Source: Bartonella sp. AU55XJBT (GTDB taxonomy: Bacteria; Pseudomonadota; Alphaproteobacteria; Rhizobiales; Rhizobiaceae). Taken from it: a DNA stretch of 63,700 bases. The notes below the pieces were generated by a model. It was not told where the DNA came from. It worked only from the letters and a program-made list of their open reading frames with translations, and made no database searches. A program made the position numbers and the translations under genes. Where the stretch lies: NCBI RefSeq assembly GCF_028618525.1, contig NZ_JAQITC010000013.1:1-63700 (forward strand), written 5' to 3'. Positions 16,777-24,948 of the stretch are shown piece after piece (the first letter of the stretch is position 1; each line of letters starts with the position of its first letter).

Positions 16777-19581
16777 ATGGCTGGTCTATTTAAAAATCGT
16801 TTCTCCTTATGTACTTTTACAACCGCACTTATTTTTTTAACACATCATGTTGATGTTTTTGCGCACAATGCTGAATCTAAAATTCTCCCTGGAGAAAAGC
16901 AAGATTTATGTAATCAAAATGCAGCATTTTATCAGTGTTCTGATGGTAAACAGCATGAAATTAATAATAAAGTTTATTCGCTCACGGGGCAAAAGGTTAA
17001 TGGTAATCATGGAGCCATAGAGGCGTCTAAGGAACGTACATTTATTCACGGTAAAAATATAACTGTTAAGGGTATTTTAGATCAAAAGAGTAATTCGGAA
17101 AAGAACTTTTGGAAATATGGCGTAAAGGTATCAGAAAAGGCGTACGTCTCTCTGTCCGAATCCACTTTGAGTGGGGTTTTAGTGGGAGTAGAATCTCAAG
17201 GTTACGGCATTGCGATATCTGGCGGATCGATTGATGCAATTGAAGTGGGGGCTTTTGCAGAAGGGAAATCTCACAGTAAACTTTATTTAACGAATACACA
17301 GGTGAACTTCGGTACTGTTGGGGTTAAAGCAGGAGAAAATGGATATTTAATTTTAGAGGGTGTCTCTATGAACTGCAAGGGTAATTCCGACAAGGTGGGA
17401 CAAGGGCGGAATACAGAACATCAGAGTGATCATGCTGCTTTTCATATATCTGGAAATGGTTATGTTCAGTTTGTGAAGGGTTCTGTTGATGTTAGTGATG
17501 TTCATGGGCTTTTATTGCAGAAAAAGGGTGATCATGCTGATGATACTCATGCTAATATTGAAGATTCTAATATTACAGTGAAAGGGAATGCACTTTATGG
17601 TATGTACTTTAAAAATATGACAACATTAGCTGATCTGTTCAATGGAGGATCACCGCATGTTAAGGTGAGAAAGACTGCTTTTAAAGTTCCATATAGTACA
17701 GCTATTTATAGCAACAAATCTCGTGGTTCTATTAAGTTTTCAGAAAAATCTGAAATTTCTGGAGATTTATTGTTGAAGGCTGAAGGTGGCTCTTTAGTGA
17801 AGATTTTAGCTAATGATTCTATGCTTGTAGGGGGAGTGCATGTTGATGAAAATTCTTCTGCTGAATTTAAGTTGAGAGGTAGTTCGAAATGGACTTTGTC
17901 ACGACCGAAAAATAAAACTTTACAAGTTTCTGATTCTATAGGTGTTTCGTCGGTTTCGTTGATCGAGCTTATTGATAGTTCTATTATTTTTGAGAAACCC
18001 GCAGATAATACAATGAATGATTATCAAACACTTCGTATTGGAAAAGGAGAGGGTGTTGTTTATAAAGCGCAGGGTGATGCGCATATTTATCTTAATACAT
18101 ATTTAAATAAAGGGGGAGATATTAAAAATCAAAAAACTGATAGGTTGTTAATTCATGGTGATATTAAAGGAAAAACCATAATACATGTGCAAAGCGTTTC
18201 AGGAAGTCCAGGAGGTGGTACAGGGCTTCATGGAAATGACAAAGGTATCTCAATTATTCAGGTTTCTGGAAAAGCAGGGGAAGGTTCTTTTCAGTTAGAG
18301 GGGGGGTATGTCACACTTGAAGACGGCCCCTATCAGTATAAGCTCTATGCTTATGGTCCAGCATTTCATTTAGGAAGAGCAAATGCGTCTCTAAATGCAA
18401 GTGTGTCTCAAAGATTAGTCGAAGGTGAAGGAGATTTTTGGGATTTCCGCCTCGAAAATGGATATATTGATTCTGATACTACATCTAAACCCACTCAGAA
18501 TTCTAAGCTTGTGTCGGCTTCTCGTCCTAACCAAGGCGATAAAGCTGTTGTTCCGATGTCTTCTGCAGATAGTCTTTCTAAGATTGAAGATGTTTCCTCC
18601 TCTAGACGAGGTGTAAGATCTGTTGTTCCGCAAGTTCCAACTTATCTGCTTTTACCCAATAGTTTGCTCCAGGCTGGTTTGATGGATATCAGCAATCAAA
18701 ACAAGCAGTTGGAGACACAGCGTGCTAATCCTCGTGGAATGTTGGAAATTCGTGAAAATCCTGCTTCATTTTTGCGTGGTTATGGGGGGAGTTCCCGTTA
18801 TACTTCAGATTTGTCTGCGCTTGAATATGGTTACGGAGGCGATCTAGGGTATTATGCACTAGAGGCAGGTGTTTTGTTACAAAAAATTGAAAGTGTTGAG
18901 AATGTCATATCCTTTGGGGTTATGGGCTCTTACGGAAAGCTTTCTCTACAGCCTTTGAATGTTGAACAAAGCCAAAAAAGTACATTTGATAAATGGACTG
19001 CTACAGTCTATGGTAGTCTGCAGCATGATACAGGATTCTATGTCGATGGTCTTGCGTCTTATGGTTTTTTTAAGGGTGATGTTGTGACAACGGCACGGGG
19101 TAAGACAGCAACATTGAAGGGAAATCCTTTAAGTCTTTCTTTGATGAGTGGTCGAAAAGTTGCCACAGGATATGAAGGTGTTGTTTTTGATCCACAAGCG
19201 CAGGTTGTTTATCAATATCTTCAGTTTAATGAGGCTCGTGATATTGATCATTTTACTATCGAGATGGATAAGCTTGATCAATGGATGGTGCGTGTTGGTG
19301 GACGTTTGCTGAAGATTCTTGTTGCGCCTGAAAAGGATCGTGATGTTTCTTTCTATGGTAGAATTCATTTTGCTCATGATTTTGGCAAAGAAAGATCTGT
19401 GCGCTTTAAAGATTCTTTCCAGTTGGGAGCTTTTGGTTCTTCTCTAGAGGCTGGATTGGGTCTTAATGCCCGTTTGTCTCAAAATTTCACGTTTCATGGG
19501 GATTTGGTTTATCAGCATAAGTTGAGTAAAGGTGGTTTTTCTGGAATCAGTTTTTCTGGTGGATTGCGCTATCGTTTTTAG
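16777..19581 (+). CDS. Autotransporter 3
   Basis: A 934-aa autotransporter when started at ATG 16777 (MAGLFKNRFSLCTFTTALIF). This gives a signal peptide like its paralogues and matches the long gap between an AAGGGGGG tract and the start seen in the others. An in-frame ATG 42 bp upstream would add an unlike 14-residue tail. The N-terminal motif is CNQNAAFYQCSDGKQHEI. The passenger ends FWDFRLENGY, and the linker is short, with KAVVPMSSADSLSK and then VRSVVPQVPTYLLLPN. The barrel of about 270 residues ends LRYRF. Segments such as LSLQPLNVEQSQKS are identical to autotransporters 1 and 2, suggesting recent duplication or gene conversion of the barrel. Confidence 0.92.
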   Translation: MAGLFKNRFSLCTFTTALIFLTHHVDVFAHNAESKILPGEKQDLCNQNAAFYQCSDGKQHEINNKVYSLTGQKVNGNHGAIEASKERTFIHGKNITVKGILDQKSNSEKNFWKYGVKVSEKAYVSLSESTLSGVLVGVESQGYGIAISGGSIDAIEVGAFAEGKSHSKLYLTNTQVNFGTVGVKAGENGYLILEGVSMNCKGNSDKVGQGRNTEHQSDHAAFHISGNGYVQFVKGSVDVSDVHGLLLQKKGDHADDTHANIEDSNITVKGNALYGMYFKNMTTLADLFNGGSPHVKVRKTAFKVPYSTAIYSNKSRGSIKFSEKSEISGDLLLKAEGGSLVKILANDSMLVGGVHVDENSSAEFKLRGSSKWTLSRPKNKTLQVSDSIGVSSVSLIELIDSSIIFEKPADNTMNDYQTLRIGKGEGVVYKAQGDAHIYLNTYLNKGGDIKNQKTDRLLIHGDIKGKTIIHVQSVSGSPGGGTGLHGNDKGISIIQVSGKAGEGSFQLEGGYVTLEDGPYQYKLYAYGPAFHLGRANASLNASVSQRLVEGEGDFWDFRLENGYIDSDTTSKPTQNSKLVSASRPNQGDKAVVPMSSADSLSKIEDVSSSRRGVRSVVPQVPTYLLLPNSLLQAGLMDISNQNKQLETQRANPRGMLEIRENPASFLRGYGGSSRYTSDLSALEYGYGGDLGYYALEAGVLLQKIESVENVISFGVMGSYGKLSLQPLNVEQSQKSTFDKWTATVYGSLQHDTGFYVDGLASYGFFKGDVVTTARGKTATLKGNPLSLSLMSGRKVATGYEGVVFDPQAQVVYQYLQFNEARDIDHFTIEMDKLDQWMVRVGGRLLKILVAPEKDRDVSFYGRIHFAHDFGKERSVRFKDSFQLGAFGSSLEAGLGLNARLSQNFTFHGDLVYQHKLSKGGFSGISFSGGLRYRF

Positions 19582-19605
19582 GCTGATCGCCTTTGGGGTT
19601 AATCT

Positions 19606-19639
19606 AAAAAACCACAAGTATCGCTTGTGGTTTTTTTTA
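19606..19639 (+). terminator. Intrinsic terminator of autotransporter 3
   Basis: AAAAAACCACAAG, loop TATCG and CTTGTGGTTTTTTTT lie about 25 bp after the stop codon. It shares its stem with the terminator of autotransporter 2. Confidence 0.93.
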
Positions 19640-19788
19640 TTATTATTATTTTGTTTGCAACTTTGAAGATAAGCTTTTTTAAAGAATGTTTTTTGCATGA
19701 GAAAATTTGTTTCTTTTTAGAAACGAGATAAGGCTTTCTGAGGCTCTGTTTTTGCTTTTTATGCTGTTTTCCCTTTTACAGTCAACAT

Positions 19789-20262
19789 ACCGATTTATAA
19801 TAATTTATTTTTTATATTGAATAAAAAATATGAATATCGTTGGGCTTTCTCATTTTAGATCTGTTCCACGTTGAATCAATCAAAATCATTTGTTTACACG
19901 TTACAAGGGGGAGTCCGTGTGAATAAAATGAGGATACGAAAGGAGCCCAAAAGTCTCTTATAAATTGCCTCAAAGGCCCAAAGGCTGTCGCAACATTTTA
20001 GGGTTGGTAACGTGGGGGATATATCGGCTTACTTATTCATCAGTGTAAAGATGGGATACTCAACGAATTGACCATTATATTCTTCCAAAGGGGGGGGCTA
20101 TAGCGAAATGAGCTTCGATGCGTTGAGAGATGTGTCTTTCAAACAAGCATGCGAATTGGCAATATATCTATATTCTGTTTAGGGCGTTTGGTTTTTCGTG
20201 ATGCTTGTGACTCTCTTAGAGAGCGCGATAAATATAAAGTGTGAAGCGGCAGTACGTTATCT
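19789..20262 (+). pseudogene. P4-like integrase remnant (copy A, N-terminal part)
   Basis: Translating with stops allowed gives SLINCLKGPKAVATF, then EMSFDALRDVSFKQACELA and, after a shift, DSLRERDKYKV. These match the N-terminal domain of alphaproteobacterial P4-type integrases, which read roughly REMGLG-ALRDVSLKQARELA...RDPIKERDKQK. Several stops and frameshifts make it non-functional, and the catalytic half is absent. The upstream 150 bp (GTTCCACGTTGAATCAATC...) is shared with copies near 32.5 and 38.1 kb, so the original insertion unit included that leader. It sits between autotransporters 3 and 4. Confidence 0.72.
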
Positions 20263-20420
20263 CCTTTTGTATCAATTTACAAATTCTCTTGAGATCACTG
20301 CTTTGAGGTGTGGGGGATTTACGATGTCTATTTTTACGTGTTTTTTTAATAATGCAATTTTAAATTGTGATATTTTTAGATTATAGCTTTACATAAAGTG
20401 TGGAGTAGATATATAAAACA

Positions 20421-20436
20421 CAAAACGTATTTTAAA
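20421..20436 (+). promoter_or_regulatory. Shared upstream element (CAAAACGTATT box), autotransporter 4
   Basis: ACACAAAACGTATTTTAAAT lies about 90 bp before the start codon and is nearly the same as the element before autotransporter 3. It follows TTTACATAAA-like bases by some 30 bp. Its function is inferred only from repetition. Confidence 0.45.
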
Positions 20437-20517
20437 TTATCACACGTAGCCAAGGTTATTAAATAGAACGCGTGTTTTTTTATTTTTAGAGAAGGGGAAG
20501 AAAGTTTGTAGAAAATT

Positions 20518-23500
20518 ATGCTTAAAAATCATCTCTCTTTATGTCGTTTTACAACGGTTATTTTTTTCTTTGTACACAATGCTGATGCTGGTGAAGTTTC
20601 TTCTCAGAAGAAGCAATATTCATGTAACGAAAGTGCTTCATTTTATCACTGTAATGATGGGAAAACGCATGAAATTTCTGAGAAAACTTATCAACTCACG
20701 GGTGAAAGTTCTGGTGCTGCCTTAGAGGCATCAGGGGAAAATACACTCATTGAAGGAACGGCGATAATCATTAACGGTGTTTCGAATGTAAATGGTCCTT
20801 CCGGACAAGGCGCTTGGACAACAGGTGTAAAAGCCTCAAAAGGGGGAGGCGTTGCTCTATTTGATTCCATGTTAAACGATGTATCGATAGGGGCTGATAT
20901 TGACGAGGATGGCGCTTTTGAAATGCAGAACGGGGTGATTAAAGCAACCAGAATGGGGATCAGTGCTTCGAGTGAGCAGTCGCTTGTTTCTTTGACCAAG
21001 ACAGAGATTAGGACACCTGCTGATGCGATCGGTCTTTTGAGTCATAATGGTGCAAAAATGTATATGAAAGGAGGAAAGATTGACTTTGCTGATGGTATTG
21101 GCGTTCAAACAGGAGGGGATGGAGAAATTAATTTAGAGGGTGTTTCTATTACCGGAAAGGGGAAACAGACGACAAATACAGATAATCATCGTGAAGCTTC
21201 TGCTTTTAGTATGCTTCAGGGGAAAGGCATGATTAATTTTGAGAAGGGCAACGTTAATGTTAACAATGCTCATGGCATTGTATTGCAGGGGAATAATCAT
21301 AATGCTGCTCATATTAAATATTCCAATGTTTTTGTGAGAGGGAAGGCATTTCATGGTATGCACTTTTTTTGGGAAGCTGTCTTGGATGATAAAAAAACGA
21401 TTATACCTGGAAAAGGGACTGTTCATTTGACCCAGACAACCTTTATGGCTCCAGAAAGTATGGCTATTTATAGCCGCGAATTTGAAAGTTCTGTTAAACT
21501 CTTACAAAATTCCAAAGTTTCTGGCGATTCACTTTTGAAAGCTATTGAACATTCCAATATCAAGATCGAAGCTGATGCTTCTACCTTACAAGGAAGCGCA
21601 TATGTTGATGAAAGTTCTACAGCCAAGATAGTGTTAAAAAATGGTTCAAAGTGGATTTTATCGCGACCAAAAGTTGGACAATTACAAAACTCTGATGTGT
21701 CTGGTTCTAGGTTAAAAGATTATTCTTCTATTTCATCGGTCGAACTTATAGATAGTTCTCTTATTTTTGAGGAACTCAAATCCAAAACAACAGATGGTTA
21801 TCAGACACTTCTCATCGGAAAAGGATCAGGGACTGTTTATAAGGCGCAAGGTAATGTGAATCTTTATCTTAATACCTATTTGGATAAAGGGGGAAAGCTT
21901 GAAGAGCAGAAAACTGATCGACTTTTAATCAATGGGGATCTTGAAGGAAAAACGATAGTCCATGTGTATAAGGTTCCTGGAAGCCCAGGGGCATTGACGG
22001 GAGAGGGCGGTAATGATCAGGGGATTTCCATTATTCAGGTTTATGGACAAGCTGCTGAAGATACTTTTCAGTTAAAGGGGGGGTATGTTACACTCGAAGA
22101 TTCCCCTTATCAGTATCATCTTAAGAGTTATGGTCCAAGCTCTACTTTAGCGACTGCAGATTCCAATCAAAGAGTGCTTAAAAACACTGGAACATTTTGG
22201 GATTTTCGCCTTGAAAGTAAAGTGGTTGATTCTTCCTCTCTTGAACCCACTGAAATTTTTCCTGTTCTTGATGCTGTTGTTCCTCCTATTTCTGATGAGG
22301 TTCCTGCTTTTCCTAAAACTCATCCTAATATGACTGGAGGTGAAGAGGAGGTTATCGATCCTAATTCTCAGCAAAAAACTCAGGAGCCAAGTCTTTCTTC
22401 TCCTGTAGATTCTCCTGATAGGGATCCCCATCTTAAGACTGTATCTGATGCTTCCGATGTTTTTATGCTGGATGTTCCAAATCCTCTTCCTGTTTCTCCT
22501 CCCTCTCTTACACCTGTTATTCCAGTTATGACTCAATCTCATCCAGTTGTGCCAACATCTGGTTCTCCTATCCCGCCGTCTGTTCCTTCCACTCCTTCTG
22601 TTGTCTCTTCTGCGTCTGGTTCCCCTGTGTTATCCTCTGCCGCTCGCACTCCTTCTGCTGTTTCTTCCCCTGCGTCTGGTTCCCCTGTGTTACCCTCTGC
22701 CGCTCGCACTCCTTCTGCTGTTTCTCCCCCTGCGTCTGGTTCCCCTGTGTTACCCTCTGCCGCTCGCACTCCTTCCGTTGTTTCTTCTCCTGCGTCTGGT
22801 TCCTCTGTGTTACCCTCTGCCGCTCGCACTCCTTCTGCTGTTTCTCCCCCTGCGTCTGGTTCCCCTGTGTTACCCTCTGCCGCTCGCACTTCTTCCGTTG
22901 TTTCTTCCCCTGCGTCTGGTTCCCCTGTGTTACCCTCTGCCGCTCGCACTTCTTCCGTGGTTTCTCCCCCTGCGTCTGGTTCCCCTGTGTTACCCTCTGT
23001 CGTTCGTACTTCTTCTGTTGTTTCTCCCCCTGCGTCTAGTTCCTCTGTGTCGCCATCTGTTACTTCCCCTGTTTTTGAACTTTCTTCTCATTTTGAGTCA
23101 AATGTGAGAGCCGTTGTTCCACAGGTTTTGACTTATATTCTTGTGCCAAATACCTTATTTCATGCTGGATTGGTGGATATTGGTCATCAAAATAAGCAGT
23201 TGCAAACACTGCGAACTTTTTCTCGTCGATTGTTGAAAACTAATGAAAATCCGGCTTTATTTTTTCGTGGTTACGGGGGACATCATCGTTATACTTCCAA
23301 TTTGTCTGCACTGGAATATGGATATGGAGGCGACCTTGATTATAATGCACTAGAGGCAGGTATTTTACTCAAGAAAATCGAAAATGCATACAGTACAACA
23401 TCTTTCGGGATTATGGGAAATTATGGCAAGCTTTCTTTGCTGCCTCGAGAGGTGAAACAACGTCAAGAAAGTATATTTGATAAATGGACAATCACAGCAT

Positions 23501-24072
23501 ATGGGAGTATGCAGCATGATACGGGTTTTTATCTGGATGGTCTCTTCTCTTATGGTTTGTTTAATGGCAATGTTCTTACACGTGAGCGGGGTAAAACGGC
23601 TGCATTGAGGGGCAAGCCCTTAAGTTTTTCCTTAACGGCTGGTAAAACATTTATGATAGGTTGTCGATGTTTTATTTTTGAACCACAGGTTCAATTTGTT
23701 TATCAAAATCTTCAGTTTCATAACACACGCGATATTGATAATCTTAATATTGATATGCGAAGACCAGATCATTGGGGGATGCGTATTGGGGGGCATTTAA
23801 CTAAAACACTGACATTAACGAAAGATGCACAGGTTCTTTCATTCTATGGTACACTTCATTTCGTTCGTAGTTTTGATGATAAACAATTTGTATATTTTAA
23901 AGATGCTTTTCAGCTTGGTTCTTTTGGTTCTTCTCTAGAAGCTGGATTTGGTGTCTATTCGCAATTATCCCCCAAAATGACTTTTCATAGTGATCTGATT
24001 TATAAGCATAAATTTACCAAAGCTGGCTTTTCTGGAACGCGTTTCTCTGGTGGATTAAGCTATCACTTTTAA
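20518..24072 (+). CDS. Autotransporter 4, with 60-bp repeat Pro/Ser linker
   Basis: An 1184-aa autotransporter. The signal peptide is MLKNHLSLCRFTTVIFFF, followed by the two-Cys motif CNESASFYHCNDGKTHEI. The passenger (to FWDFRLES, about residue 570) carries YQTLLIGKGSGTVYKAQG, DRLLINGDLEGKT and IIQVYGQAAEDTF, shared with its neighbours. The linker of about 290 residues includes 20-residue repeats of the type SGSPVLPSAARTPSAVSPPA. After VRAVVPQVLTYILVPN, the barrel ends LSYHF. Barrel and linker are more diverged than in copies 1-3, for example MRRPDHWGMRIGGHL. No obvious intrinsic terminator follows. The repeats suggest a stalk whose length can vary between strains. Confidence 0.93.
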   Translation: MLKNHLSLCRFTTVIFFFVHNADAGEVSSQKKQYSCNESASFYHCNDGKTHEISEKTYQLTGESSGAALEASGENTLIEGTAIIINGVSNVNGPSGQGAWTTGVKASKGGGVALFDSMLNDVSIGADIDEDGAFEMQNGVIKATRMGISASSEQSLVSLTKTEIRTPADAIGLLSHNGAKMYMKGGKIDFADGIGVQTGGDGEINLEGVSITGKGKQTTNTDNHREASAFSMLQGKGMINFEKGNVNVNNAHGIVLQGNNHNAAHIKYSNVFVRGKAFHGMHFFWEAVLDDKKTIIPGKGTVHLTQTTFMAPESMAIYSREFESSVKLLQNSKVSGDSLLKAIEHSNIKIEADASTLQGSAYVDESSTAKIVLKNGSKWILSRPKVGQLQNSDVSGSRLKDYSSISSVELIDSSLIFEELKSKTTDGYQTLLIGKGSGTVYKAQGNVNLYLNTYLDKGGKLEEQKTDRLLINGDLEGKTIVHVYKVPGSPGALTGEGGNDQGISIIQVYGQAAEDTFQLKGGYVTLEDSPYQYHLKSYGPSSTLATADSNQRVLKNTGTFWDFRLESKVVDSSSLEPTEIFPVLDAVVPPISDEVPAFPKTHPNMTGGEEEVIDPNSQQKTQEPSLSSPVDSPDRDPHLKTVSDASDVFMLDVPNPLPVSPPSLTPVIPVMTQSHPVVPTSGSPIPPSVPSTPSVVSSASGSPVLSSAARTPSAVSSPASGSPVLPSAARTPSAVSPPASGSPVLPSAARTPSVVSSPASGSSVLPSAARTPSAVSPPASGSPVLPSAARTSSVVSSPASGSPVLPSAARTSSVVSPPASGSPVLPSVVRTSSVVSPPASSSSVSPSVTSPVFELSSHFESNVRAVVPQVLTYILVPNTLFHAGLVDIGHQNKQLQTLRTFSRRLLKTNENPALFFRGYGGHHRYTSNLSALEYGYGGDLDYNALEAGILLKKIENAYSTTSFGIMGNYGKLSLLPREVKQRQESIFDKWTITAYGSMQHDTGFYLDGLFSYGLFNGNVLTRERGKTAALRGKPLSFSLTAGKTFMIGCRCFIFEPQVQFVYQNLQFHNTRDIDNLNIDMRRPDHWGMRIGGHLTKTLTLTKDAQVLSFYGTLHFVRSFDDKQFVYFKDAFQLGSFGSSLEAGFGVYSQLSPKMTFHSDLIYKHKFTKAGFSGTRFSGGLSYHF
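22621..23040 (+). repeat. 7 x 60-bp tandem repeat in autotransporter 4 linker
   Basis: Seven consecutive 60-bp units, each beginning TCCCCTGTGTTACCCTCTGC or a close variant, with degenerate copies at both ends. Each encodes 20 residues rich in Pro, Ser and Ala. The unit length keeps the frame, and because it lacks stops in other frames it also creates long spurious reading frames on both strands. Confidence 0.96.
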
Positions 24073-24159
24073 ATTTATTTCTCTTTAATCCATCTTTCGC
24101 AAAAGCAATAGACATAAAACATGACTTTATTGTGTTTTTTTTCTGATTTTTAACTTTAC

Positions 24160-24780
24160 ATATAATCCAAAACGAATTATATGAACGTCACATAATAGGA
24201 ATAATCTATCGATGAGGTAGGTATATCTTTATGTGCTCTTACGATGTCTATTTTATTCTTTATGCATAATATAGATGTGAATGTGCAAGAGGAGCTTTCG
24301 TGTCGTTTTCTTTTAAAGTCCTGTTCATGTGACGCTTTTGAGGAGTGTAGGTTGTGTGCGTGATACTTGTTCAGATATTGCTGATAGCAGTTTTTCTGGT
24401 GTTTTGAAGGCAAAAAAGTTTGGTTAGGTAAGCATTAAGGTGAGGGAAGAGAGAAGTTTAGAGATTGATGGGGTTTTGGCGTTAAAAAACACTGATAAAA
24501 TTTAATCAGGGATACTTGCACAAGAAAAAATAAAGAGTGTTTTGGATAAGTTCCCGTTACTGGAAGTGTTAAGAACACGGTCAATGATATTCAATGGAAA
24601 ATTTCATATTGCCATTGGTTTTAAAGGAAAACAATGTGTGCGGTTTGGAGACCAATGCTCATTGGGGGCTTTTGGTTCTTCTCTAGAAACTGGAGTGGGA
24701 TTGAATACGCAGTTGTCTTCAAACTTTGTATTTTATGGAGATGATCTTTTCAGGCGGGTTACGCTATCGTTTTTAGGGAC
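24160..24780 (+). pseudogene. Decayed sixth autotransporter
   Basis: Two ends of an autotransporter remain. Around 24219-24290 one frame reads ISLCALTMSILFFMHNIDV, which parallels the signal peptide of autotransporter 4, and it continues into a Cys-rich tail. From about 24600, GFKGKQCVRFGDQCSLGAFG and SSLETGVGLNTQLSSNF match the last barrel strands of the paralogues. A short deletion and frame change then leave FSGGLRYRF and a stop at 24774-24776 in another frame. The passenger and most of the barrel (about 800 codons) are missing. A diverged copy of the CAAAACGTATT box precedes it at 24167. The gene is dead. Confidence 0.85.
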
Positions 24781-24948
24781 TTATGAAATATAATTTGAAT
24801 TTTACATAAGCTACAGAATGTTTTGTGAAGTATAAAATGAATATTTAAGTTTTATACTTCACACTATTCGTTTGTTTAAGTGAGCGTTATTGCGCGTATT
24901 TTTTATTTTTAAGTCAAGGGGGAAGAAGAAAAAATTGGGAATAGAATT

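Larger units (their letters stand above)
19640..20517. other. Intergenic region before autotransporter 4
   Basis: It contains the integrase remnant (19.79-20.26 kb) and, from about 20383, TTTACATAAAG and then the shared CAAAACGTATTTTAAAT box at 20421-20435. A purine-rich AGAGAAGGGGAAGAAAG precedes the start codon by over 20 bp, as at the other autotransporters. No intact gene was found. Confidence 0.45.

Noticed and set aside
22539..23107. Long frames on both strands over the 60-bp repeat (Glu/Gly-rich minus frame, Leu/Pro-rich plus frame)
   Set aside because: Both are created by the stop-free repeat of autotransporter 4; neither has a start signal or a non-repeat domain.
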